Of a stretch of 20,258 nucleotides of DNA, positions 1 to 7,580 are shown in pieces. How positions within the stretch are numbered: position 1 is the stretch's first letter; every line of letters starts with the position of its first letter. The DNA comes from JAVVEZ01 sp032250895 (GTDB taxonomy: Bacteria > Pseudomonadota > Gammaproteobacteria > Pseudomonadales > Pseudohongiellaceae). The notes under the pieces were generated by a model. It was not told the origin of the DNA and did no database searches. It saw only the letters and a program-made list of their open reading frames with translations. The stretch spans positions 1 through 20,258 of the forward strand of contig JAVVEZ010000065.1 in the NCBI GenBank assembly GCA_032250895.1, written 5' to 3'. A program made the translations under genes and the position numbers.

Positions 1-151
1 GACTCGATTTCCCACTCGCCTCGCTACGAACACCTGAGTCCGACAGGCTCCTGGCCTTAACACTTGAATCATACCGACAACGAGGGGTACGATGTTTGCC
101 AATTTACGCTCTTTTGTTGCTTTATCGTACATATAGATCTGACTCACTGTT

Positions 152-1039
152 ATGACTGCAAGTTCCGACCTCCTCCATCTCATCCGTCTGCAGGTCTGCG
201 TCTATCACAACGCCAAAGTCTGCGGAAACTGGCTGATTCAGGAGCATGAACCGGGACGCACCTGCTTCCATGTGGTCACCGACGGCAGCTGTCGCCTGGA
301 GGTTCCAGGACATTTGTCCACCCTGCTCAACACCGGTGATCTTCTGCTCTTCCCCCGCGAATTGCCCCACAGCATGGTGCCCCTGGAAGCCCAGGAAGGC
401 CCGCAGCGACACCTGCGCTATGCCGAAGCCGACAAGATTCCGGGTACCGGTCTGCTCTGTGCAGCGGTCAGCTTCAGGCACAAGGCCAGCAATCAATTGC
501 TGCAGGCCCTGCCACCCCTGGTGCTGATCCGCAACAATGACGACAACCCATGGCTGGAGCCTCTCTTGCATATGATCATCGGGGAAAGTGACGGCGACAA
601 GCCGATGTCAGAGGTCATTCTTGAACGGCTGTGCGAACTTCTGTTTACCTACGCACTTACCCACTTCATCAATAACTTGCCTCCCCAGACCAATCTGCTG
701 GCCCTGCATACCCACCCCCGCCTTGCCAATACGCTCAATGCCATCCATGCCAGTCCTGCGGCTCATTGGACCCTGGAAAGCATGGCCAAACATGCCGCCC
801 AGTCCCGCACGCTGTTCGCCAGGACTTTCAAGCAATCCAGTGGCTGGACCCCCATGCAATACCTGACCTGGTGGCGTATGCAACTGGCCTGGAGCTTGCT
901 GGAGTCGGGGAAAGCCGTCGCCAAGGTGGCAGAGGACGTCGGTTATGAATCACTTGCCGCCTTTTCCAGAGCCTTCCGCAAGTGCTTTGCCCTCAGCGCC
1001 GGAGAAGTCCGGCGCCAGGCCCGCGAAACCCTGAAATAA
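152..1039 (+). CDS. AraC-family transcriptional regulator with N-terminal cupin domain
   Basis: A 295-residue one-component DNA-binding regulator. The N-terminal half (about residues 1-170) looks like the cupin sensor of the AraC subgroup whose members open with a 'DLLxxLxRLxxxVY' pattern; here it is SDLLHLIRLQVCVY, which supports the ATG at 152 even though no clear Shine-Dalgarno precedes it. The C-terminal ~100 residues carry the two helix-turn-helix units of the AraC family: the first around LESMAKHAAQSRTLFARTFK, the second around VAKVAEDVGYESLAAFSRAF, whose GYES.AAFSRAF signature is typical. The ligand and target are not readable. It converges on the cus operon, leaving 22 nt between the two stop codons, so it is not co-transcribed with it. 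AraC cupin regulators often control a divergent neighbour, which would lie left of this window. Family call is secure; role unknown. Confidence 0.9.
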   Translation: MTASSDLLHLIRLQVCVYHNAKVCGNWLIQEHEPGRTCFHVVTDGSCRLEVPGHLSTLLNTGDLLLFPRELPHSMVPLEAQEGPQRHLRYAEADKIPGTGLLCAAVSFRHKASNQLLQALPPLVLIRNNDDNPWLEPLLHMIIGESDGDKPMSEVILERLCELLFTYALTHFINNLPPQTNLLALHTHPRLANTLNAIHASPAAHWTLESMAKHAAQSRTLFARTFKQSSGWTPMQYLTWWRMQLAWSLLESGKAVAKVAEDVGYESLAAFSRAFRKCFALSAGEVRRQARETLK

Positions 1040-1061
1040 AAAAGCATTCATATGCCGACCA

Positions 1062-4000
1062 TTACATCAGGCTTCTCCGGCTTTCCCGGCGCCGCAACAG
1101 CAGATAGGCGGCCGGAATCACAAACAGGGACAGCAGCGGCGCGGTGATCATGCCGCCCACCATGGGCGCGACGATCCGGCTCATCATCTCACTGCCGGTG
1201 CCGCTGCCCCAGAAAACGGGCAACAAACCCGCCACAATGACAGCAACGGTCATGGCTTTGGGGCGCACCCGCAGCACGGCGCCCTCCCGGATGGCATCAT
1301 GCAGGGCGGCTTCACTTGCCCTGCCGGCATCAATACGAGCTTGCCAGGCCTGTTTGAGATAGACCAGCATGATGACCCCGAACTCCGCAGAGACCCCGGC
1401 CAGCGCAATAAAACCGACACCGGTGGCTACCGACAGATTGAAACCCATCCCGTACAGAAACCAGACCCCACCGGTCAATGCAAACGGCAGCGTAGCCAGG
1501 ATCAACAAGGCTTCATCCGTGCGCGCAAAGGTCAGGTAAAGCAGTACGAAAATAATCAGCAAGGTCACCGGCACCACTACCTGCAGGCGGGCATTGGCGC
1601 GTTCAAGAAACTCGAATTGTCCGGAATAGGACAGGCTCATGCCGGGATCGAGCCTGACGTCACGAGTGACAGCCGCACGCAGATCGGCGACCACCGAGGC
1701 CAGATCCCGGCCCCGGACATCCACATAGACCCAGGCACTGAGGCGGGCATTCTCGCTCTTGAGCATCGGCGGGCCATCTGTCACATGAATCCTGGCGACG
1801 GTCCCCAACGTGATCTGGCTGCCGGCAGCCGTCAGTATGGGCAGGCTTGCCAGTCTTTCGATACTATCGCGCCACTCCCGTGGATAGCGCAGGTTGATCG
1901 GAAAGCGTGCCAGGCCCGACACTATCTCGCCGACGTTTTCACCGCCGATCAGGCCGGATACCATGGACTGTACTTCGGCAATATTGAGCCCGTAACGGGC
2001 CGCCGCCACCCGGTCGATATCCACGTTGACATAGCGGCCCCCACTCAGGCGTTCGGCCAGGGCCGATGAAACCCCCTGCACGCGCTTCGCGGCCTGCTCG
2101 ACCTTCTGCGCAACACGCTCTATGGCCCTCAGATCACTGCCGGCAATCTTGACCCCTATCGGACTCTTGATGCCGGTGGCCAGCATATCGATGCGATTGC
2201 GAATCGGCGGAATCCAGATATTCGTCAAGCCCGGTACCTGCACCACACGATCCAGTTCCTCCACCAGTTTTTCCGGTGTCATGCCGGCCCGCCAGTCACT
2301 GCGCGGGTGAAACTGTATCGTGGTCTCGAACATTTCGAGCGGCGCCGGATCGGTAGCCGTTTCGGCACGTCCGGCCTTGCCGAAGACCCGCGCCACCTCG
2401 GGCACGGTCTTGATCAGGCGATCGGTCTGCTGCAAGAGCTCTGCCGCCTTTTGCGCGGACAGCCCCGGCAGGGCGCTGGGCATATACAGCAGGTCACCTT
2501 CATCCAGTGGCGGCAAAAACTCACCCCCGAGTTGGCTCACCGGCCACCAGGAAGTCAGGAAAACCAGCCCCGCCAGCCCCAACGTGGTTTTGGGCCAGGC
2601 CAGAACATGATTCAGCACCGGCTGGTAAAGACGAATCAAAGCCCGGTTGAGCGGATTGCGGGCTTCCGCCGGCAGACGGCCTCTGATCCAGTATCCCATC
2701 AACACCGGCACCAGCGTCACCGACAGCCCGGCTGCCGCCGCCATGGCATAGGTCTTGGTAAACGCCAGCGGGCCAAACAGTCTGCCTTCCTGCGCTTCCA
2801 GCATGAACACCGGGATGAACGACAGGGTGATGACAAGCAGCGCGAGAAAGAGAGCCGGACCGACTTCGACGGCGGCCTCACTCATCACCTGCCAGCGCTC
2901 CTCACCCGCGAGCACCCGATCCGGGTGCCGGTGTTGCCAGGCCTCGATCCTGCGGTGGGCATTCTCGATCATCACAATCGCCGCATCCACCATCGCGCCA
3001 ACGGCAATGGCAATGCCACCCAGCGACATGATATTGGCATTGATGCCCTGCTGACGCATCACGATGAACGCAATCAGCACGCCCAGGGGCAGCGAGATGA
3101 TGGCGACCAGACTGGAACGCAGGTGCCACAGAAACAAGGCGCAAACCAGCGCCACCACGATGAATTCCTCTATCAGCTTGCGGCTCAGATTGGCCACGGC
3201 CCGGTCGATCAGCTCGCTGCGGTCATAGGTCGTGACGATGTCCACGCCTTCCGGCAGACTCGCCTGCAACTGTTCGAGCTTGCTGCGCACTGCTGTTATC
3301 GTGTCCCGCGCATTTTTGCCCGAGCGCAGGATCACCACCCCACCGACCACTTCCCCCTGCCCATCCAGTTCGGCCAGCCCCCGCCGTATTTCCGGGCCAA
3401 GCTGGACATGGGCGACATCACCCAGGGTAACGGGCACGCCATTGACCAGTTTCAATGGAATGGCCTTGAAATCGTCCAACGACTTCAGATAACCACTGGC
3501 ACGCACCATCATTTCCGCCTCGCCCAGTTCCAGCAGGGCGCCGCCGCTTTCCTGATTGGCCTGCTGCACAGCCGTACGGACCTGCGCATAAGTGATCCCT
3601 TGTGCCACCAGCCGGATCGGATCGAGCACCACCTGGTACTGACTGACCATGCCCCCGACCGTGGCAACTTCAGCCACATTGGCCACCGTTTTCAACTCAA
3701 ACTTCAGAAACCAGTCCTGCAGGCTTCGCAGTTGCGCCAGGTCATGCCGGCCACTGCGGTCAACCAGCGCGTATTCATAGATCCAGCCCACGCCGGTGGC
3801 ATCCGGCCCCAGTGACGAACGTGCGATGGCCGGCAGTTGTTCCTGCACCTGACTGAGGTATTCCAGGACGCGCGAACGCGCCCAATAAAGGTCGGCTCCA
3901 TCCTCAAACAGCACATAGACGAAGCTGTCGCCGAAAAACGAAAAGCCACGCACCGTCTTCGCCCCCGGCACCGACAGCATCGTGGTCGACAGCGGATAGG

Positions 4001-4196
4001 TCACCTGATCCTCGACGATCTGTGGCGCCTGGCCGGGGTAGCTGGTACGGATGATGACCTGAACATCCGACAAATCAGGCAGGGCGTCGATGGGCGTGTC
4101 TCTGAGCGACCAAAAGCCCCACAAGGCGAACAGGACCGTTGCCATCAGCACCAGCACCCGGTTGCTCACCGACCAGCGAATCAGCGCAGCGATCAT
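1062..4196 (-). CDS. cusA: CusA-like Cu(I)/Ag(I) efflux RND pump, inner-membrane subunit
   Basis: A 1044-residue heavy-metal RND permease of full family length, the proton-driven pump of a tripartite Cu(I)/Ag(I) exporter. The three methionines that bind metal in E. coli CusA (573, 623, 672) appear here at 572 (DLLYMPS), 622 (PLEMFETT) and 671 (NRIDMLATGIKSP). This marks the monovalent copper/silver subgroup rather than the divalent CzcA type. The proton-relay aspartate of transmembrane helix 4 is present in AMVDAAIVMIENAHRR (Asp404). Two repeated halves, each with a large periplasmic domain and a hydrophobic bundle, are visible; the C-terminal membrane half includes LRVRPKAMTVAVIVAGLLP. The start ATG overlaps the stop of the cusB-like gene by 4 nt, so the two are translationally coupled. 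It is the last gene of the operon. No damage seen. Confidence 0.96.
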   Translation of the reverse strand: MIAALIRWSVSNRVLVLMATVLFALWGFWSLRDTPIDALPDLSDVQVIIRTSYPGQAPQIVEDQVTYPLSTTMLSVPGAKTVRGFSFFGDSFVYVLFEDGADLYWARSRVLEYLSQVQEQLPAIARSSLGPDATGVGWIYEYALVDRSGRHDLAQLRSLQDWFLKFELKTVANVAEVATVGGMVSQYQVVLDPIRLVAQGITYAQVRTAVQQANQESGGALLELGEAEMMVRASGYLKSLDDFKAIPLKLVNGVPVTLGDVAHVQLGPEIRRGLAELDGQGEVVGGVVILRSGKNARDTITAVRSKLEQLQASLPEGVDIVTTYDRSELIDRAVANLSRKLIEEFIVVALVCALFLWHLRSSLVAIISLPLGVLIAFIVMRQQGINANIMSLGGIAIAVGAMVDAAIVMIENAHRRIEAWQHRHPDRVLAGEERWQVMSEAAVEVGPALFLALLVITLSFIPVFMLEAQEGRLFGPLAFTKTYAMAAAAGLSVTLVPVLMGYWIRGRLPAEARNPLNRALIRLYQPVLNHVLAWPKTTLGLAGLVFLTSWWPVSQLGGEFLPPLDEGDLLYMPSALPGLSAQKAAELLQQTDRLIKTVPEVARVFGKAGRAETATDPAPLEMFETTIQFHPRSDWRAGMTPEKLVEELDRVVQVPGLTNIWIPPIRNRIDMLATGIKSPIGVKIAGSDLRAIERVAQKVEQAAKRVQGVSSALAERLSGGRYVNVDIDRVAAARYGLNIAEVQSMVSGLIGGENVGEIVSGLARFPINLRYPREWRDSIERLASLPILTAAGSQITLGTVARIHVTDGPPMLKSENARLSAWVYVDVRGRDLASVVADLRAAVTRDVRLDPGMSLSYSGQFEFLERANARLQVVVPVTLLIIFVLLYLTFARTDEALLILATLPFALTGGVWFLYGMGFNLSVATGVGFIALAGVSAEFGVIMLVYLKQAWQARIDAGRASEAALHDAIREGAVLRVRPKAMTVAVIVAGLLPVFWGSGTGSEMMSRIVAPMVGGMITAPLLSLFVIPAAYLLLRRRESRRSLM

Positions 4197-5737
4197 GGCT
4201 GTTCTCCTGCTTCCTCAGAGTCAGCGTCCGGCTCTGCGGACAGTTCGATGCGCTCGATCAGCAAACCGCTCCGACTCTGACTGGCCGCCACCCGCACCCG
4301 GTCGCCGACCTTCAGATTCAGGCTCAGATCCGGGTCAGCCAGTGGAAACGTCATGGTCATGCCCGGCATGCCCAGGGATTCGAAAGGCCCATGTGCCAGG
4401 GTAATCTGGCCATCGTCAAGGGCTTCTATCGTGGCGTCCGCTTCATGCAATGTGCTTTGGGGCAGGGCTGCCCGAGACGACACGGCAGCCAGAGGCCTGT
4501 CCTGAACACCGTTCAGACTGGCCTCCGAATCCAGCAGGAATTGCCCGCTGGCAACGACCTGCTGGCCCTCTTCCAGGCCCGCCGTGATGACGGTAAATTC
4601 CCCGGACTCAGCCCCCACACCAACCTCAACCGGAACGAAGCTGCCCGCCTCCTGTGCCAGCATGACCACATTGCGTTTGCCGGTGCGGATGATGGCCTCG
4701 GTGGGCACCGTCAGTGCCGTGGCAGTAGAATCCCCCATCAATTTTACCTGCGCCGACATGCCGGGACGCAGGCGTCCCAGCGCATTGGGCAGTTCGACCC
4801 TGACGCGCAAACTGCGGCTGCCTGCCGCCAATGTCGGCAGAATGGCGATCACATCACCCGTGAAGAGCTCATCAGGAAAGGCGCTCAACTGCACCTGCGC
4901 CTGGCTGCCCACCTGCACCCGTTCAGCCAGTGCTTCCGGAACCGCCACTTCGAGCCAGACACTCTCCAGACCATTGATGCGGGCCAGGGTCTGGCCTGCC
5001 TGTACACTCATGCCGGCACGCACCTCGAGGGCTTGCAGCATGCCCGCCCGGGACGTGTTCAAGACCACTCGGCTGCGAACCTCGCCACTGCGCTCCAGCT
5101 CCCGGATCAGGTCCCGGGGCATGCCCAGCAGATCCAGACGCTGACGGGCGGCCTCCAGCAAATCCTCATCACCGCTGTCACGCACCGCCAACAGCTCATA
5201 TTGTGCCGCCGCCCAGGCCGGTACCAGCAATTCGACCAGAGGCTGCCCGGCACGCACGACATCCTCCGGGGCCAGTGGCCAGACGCGCTCGACGAAGCCG
5301 TCGACCCGGGCCTGTTCCACAGTGACTGTCCTCTCGTTGAAACCGAGCAGGCCGGTGGCATCGACGCTGCTCACCAGCTCCACCCGCCTGACCTCGGCCA
5401 GACGCAGTCCCAGATTCTGCCTTACCCTGGCATCGATCCGGACGGTGTTTGCCGCCGCCTTGTCGTCATCCCGGTAGCGAGGTACCAGAGCCATATCCAT
5501 GAAAGGTGACTGTCCCGGCTGGTCAAAGCGCTGTTGTGGATACATCGGATCGTACCAATAGAGGACCTCCCGACCTGCATCCCCGGCCGTCATGGCAGCC
5601 GATTCCATGGTCCCGGGCATGCTCATGCCATCCTGCCGTTCTGCCCACCAATAACCACCCAGCGTCCCCAGCAAGCCGGCACTGATAACGGTGACACCCA
5701 GGATGGCACGCCTTGTGTTTGTCTGCATTCTGCTCAT
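4193..5737 (-). CDS. cusB: CusB-like efflux adaptor with fused C-terminal CusF-like domain
   Basis: A 514-residue periplasmic adaptor (membrane fusion protein) linking the CusA-like pump to the outer-membrane channel. In order: an N-terminal signal or anchor helix (residues 11-32); a Met-rich linker; a heavy-metal-binding domain at about 58-88 (YWYDPMYPQQRFDQPGQSPFMDMALVPRY); the barrel-sandwich/alpha-hairpin/beta-barrel core (about 95-410); and a C-terminal domain (about 431-500) resembling the copper chaperone CusF. In the last, H449, M460 and M462 (HGPFESLGMPGMTMTF) align with the CusF His and Met-x-Met ligands. The Trp that caps the metal in E. coli CusF is replaced by M457. This fusion probably explains why no separate cusF is present. 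The start overlaps the cusC-like stop by 4 nt and is preceded by GGAG. Adaptor call is secure; metal binding by the tail is inferred. Confidence 0.95.
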   Translation of the reverse strand: MSRMQTNTRRAILGVTVISAGLLGTLGGYWWAERQDGMSMPGTMESAAMTAGDAGREVLYWYDPMYPQQRFDQPGQSPFMDMALVPRYRDDDKAAANTVRIDARVRQNLGLRLAEVRRVELVSSVDATGLLGFNERTVTVEQARVDGFVERVWPLAPEDVVRAGQPLVELLVPAWAAAQYELLAVRDSGDEDLLEAARQRLDLLGMPRDLIRELERSGEVRSRVVLNTSRAGMLQALEVRAGMSVQAGQTLARINGLESVWLEVAVPEALAERVQVGSQAQVQLSAFPDELFTGDVIAILPTLAAGSRSLRVRVELPNALGRLRPGMSAQVKLMGDSTATALTVPTEAIIRTGKRNVVMLAQEAGSFVPVEVGVGAESGEFTVITAGLEEGQQVVASGQFLLDSEASLNGVQDRPLAAVSSRAALPQSTLHEADATIEALDDGQITLAHGPFESLGMPGMTMTFPLADPDLSLNLKVGDRVRVAASQSRSGLLIERIELSAEPDADSEEAGEQP

Positions 5738-7026
5738 TGTGATTCTCCTACCCGATTGCCATCCGGATCGTTGAACATAAGGTACATATCTGTTGCCAGT
5801 TGCTGGCGTTCGCCCGTGAGCGTGATGGTTTGCAGTTCGATGTCGATACGCTCACGGCGCGCGGCGACCACGGCGTCCAGGGAACCCACACCACCGCGCC
5901 AGGAAGCCAGTGTCAATGCCACTTTCTCGTCTGCCAGCGGTATCAGGCTCTGGTGCTGACGCCTGAGATTACTGTCCAGGCGCGCCAACTCGGCCAGGGC
6001 CGACTCCAACTCGGCCTGGTACTCACGCCGTACGGCCTCCCGCTCGCTGTCCAGGGCCATCCGTTCGGCACGCCGGGCCGCGATCAGCGGAGACTGCCGT
6101 GAACCCTGCCACAATGGCAGATCAAAACTGAGTTGGAACGACATCATATTGCTGAATTGGGAACCACGCCGTTGGTAGGCAAGTTCCACGGCCCAGTCGG
6201 GCCGTCTGGAAGCTTCGGCTTCTGCCACCTCGGCATCGAGCAGCTCTGCTGCCGGTTCAAAGGATTCCACTTCGGGATGATGCTGCAAGCCAAGGCGCAG
6301 GGTTTCATCATCCAGCGTCCATTCCGGTACGTCGCCAAGCAATGGCGACTCTGCCGCTGCACCGATATAACGCCGCAACTGCGCAATCGCACGTTCCCGG
6401 GTGGCCAGCAATTTATCCCGCAGCAATTCAATTTCGACAGCTTCCTGACGCGGCGCCACCACATCCTCTGCCCGCCCCGAGCCACCGGCCAATTGTGCCT
6501 TCACAGTCTCGGCAAACAGATGGTTCTCGGTCCGCAGATGCTCGATATGGCTCAGGTGCAGCTCGGCAGTATGCCGGGCGATCCAGGCTGACGCTGTGTT
6601 GCGCAGTACCGTCAGCTGTGTGACCCGTGTTTCTGCCTCGGCCATGCCCACCCGGGACTCGGCCTGGCTGACCCGGGCTGCAAGCCGGGCGCGATTGGGC
6701 AGTTCCTGCGACAAGCCGATCCGGCGCATGGTCATGGAATCACGGTCCACGCGGAAACGATCAGCCGTGTCCACCGGCAGGTTGTCGATACCCAGCAGCA
6801 GTTGCGGATCAGGCAGTTCGCCTGCCGGCACCACAGTCTGACGGGCAGCCTGGACATTGACCTGGTCCGCGACCAGGGCCGGGGCCTCGCGCAGCGCCAG
6901 GGCCAGCGCCTCGGCAAACGACAGCTCAGCGCCATGAGCGAGGCCACTCAGGCTGCCCAGCAACAAGATCAGGGAGGTGCCCCCGGCGCACGCGCACCTG
7001 AGGGCAAGGTCGTGAAGAAATTTCAT
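5734..7026 (-). CDS. cusC: CusC-like TolC-family outer-membrane efflux channel
   Basis: A 430-residue outer-membrane factor that completes the tripartite copper/silver exporter by forming the trans-periplasmic exit duct. The ATG at 7026 was chosen over the longer TTG-initiated frame at 7077: it is preceded by GGAG at a 7-nt spacing and opens directly into a signal peptide (MKFLHDLALRCACAGG, a hydrophobic stretch, then GLAHGAELSFAEAL). The mature protein starts with the SFAEALALALREAP motif usual for TolC-family OEP repeats and is rich in long Ala/Glu/Arg helices. Two repeats are visible, with the second at about LARLDSNLRRQHQSLIPLADEKVALTLASWRGG. No lipobox cysteine sits at the predicted cleavage site, so unlike E. 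coli CusC it is probably not a lipoprotein. It is followed by the cusB-like gene with a 4-nt overlap. Confidence 0.92.
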   Translation of the reverse strand: MKFLHDLALRCACAGGTSLILLLGSLSGLAHGAELSFAEALALALREAPALVADQVNVQAARQTVVPAGELPDPQLLLGIDNLPVDTADRFRVDRDSMTMRRIGLSQELPNRARLAARVSQAESRVGMAEAETRVTQLTVLRNTASAWIARHTAELHLSHIEHLRTENHLFAETVKAQLAGGSGRAEDVVAPRQEAVEIELLRDKLLATRERAIAQLRRYIGAAAESPLLGDVPEWTLDDETLRLGLQHHPEVESFEPAAELLDAEVAEAEASRRPDWAVELAYQRRGSQFSNMMSFQLSFDLPLWQGSRQSPLIAARRAERMALDSEREAVRREYQAELESALAELARLDSNLRRQHQSLIPLADEKVALTLASWRGGVGSLDAVVAARRERIDIELQTITLTGERQQLATDMYLMFNDPDGNRVGESQ

Positions 7027-7106
7027 GTTCTGACTCCGAACGCAGTGCTTTTCATCAAACAAGCGGCGATAGCGCAAGCGGGAATGGGCCCGGCTGCTTC
7101 AGGGAA

Positions 7107-7526
7107 TCAGCGTGTCGGTGGCCGCCAGACAGCGGCGAGCTGGAGGCTGGGAGATGTTGCCGGAAGCGGCGGTGGATATTGACGGGTGGGTCTTGGCATC
7201 ACAGTGGCATGAGAAGACAGAACAGTAACGAAAACACTGCAAGCCGAGCATTCAGGCCCCATTTCGCAGAAAGCAGGAGCGTCGGCGGCGGCATCCGCCG
7301 TCTGGCAGCAATGATCGGACAGGAGCCCGTCAGTTGACATAGCCCCCGGCATCTGATCATGATCATGCAGCATCTGATCATGATCATGCAGCATCTGATC
7401 GTGAGCAGCGGATAGCGGCATCTGCATCATCATCGGGCAGGCAGTGGCCGACAGCAGCGCCTGCGCAAATCCCTGAAGCGGAATCACGATGCACAGAAGC
7501 AGAATGATCAGATGTCGACGTCGCAT
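7107..7526 (-). CDS. Small exported His/Met/Cys-rich protein heading the copper operon
   Basis: A 139-residue protein with a clear N-terminal signal peptide (MRRRHLIILLLCIVIPLQGFAQA). The mature part is loaded with potential soft-metal ligands: a CPMMMQM cluster, a tandem HDQMLHD repeat (see 7351-7392), HCCQ, and CEMGPECSAC. Such small proteins are commonly found ahead of copper-resistance operons and carry loose names such as CopL-like or DUF2946-like; I do not assign one. AAGG lies 7 nt before the ATG. It is on the same strand and 80 nt upstream of the cusC-like start, so it is probably the first cistron of the efflux operon. A role in periplasmic Cu(I) binding or as a cis-acting regulatory peptide is inferred from composition and position only. 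Confidence 0.78.
   Translation of the reverse strand: MRRRHLIILLLCIVIPLQGFAQALLSATACPMMMQMPLSAAHDQMLHDHDQMLHDHDQMPGAMSTDGLLSDHCCQTADAAADAPAFCEMGPECSACSVFVTVLSSHATVMPRPTRQYPPPLPATSPSLQLAAVWRPPTR
7351..7392 (-). repeat. Perfect 21-bp tandem duplication encoding a His/Met metal-ligand motif
   Basis: Two identical 21-bp units (7351-7371 and 7372-7392) followed by an 8-bp partial third copy (7393-7400). Each unit contains the 12-bp palindrome TGATCATGATCA. On the minus strand they encode HDQMLHD-type repeats in the exported protein. The length is a multiple of three, so copy changes would lengthen or shorten the metal-ligand tract without shifting frame. Confidence 0.9.
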
Positions 7527-7580
7527 CGGACTACCTTAGTGTATCCTCATGGGTGATGCAAGCAAACGCGTATACGAATC

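Noticed and set aside
1299..3815. Long plus-strand open frames opposite the cusA-like gene (for example 2307-3815, 502 codons)
   Set aside because: They are antisense shadows of a full-length, strongly conserved CusA; their translations are low-complexity in Gln, His and Arg and show no family features.
4139..5509. 456-codon plus-strand frame opposite the cusB-like gene
   Set aside because: It is antisense to a complete adaptor protein, has His/Gln-rich composition and no recognisable domain.
7538..7565. Possible promoter for the copper operon on the minus strand (TTGCTT, 16-bp spacer, TACACT)
   Set aside because: The transcript would start about 5 nt before the ATG and lose the AAGG ribosome-binding site; no CueR-type dyad overlaps it. 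The nearby CGTATACG palindrome (7569-7576) is too short to interpret.
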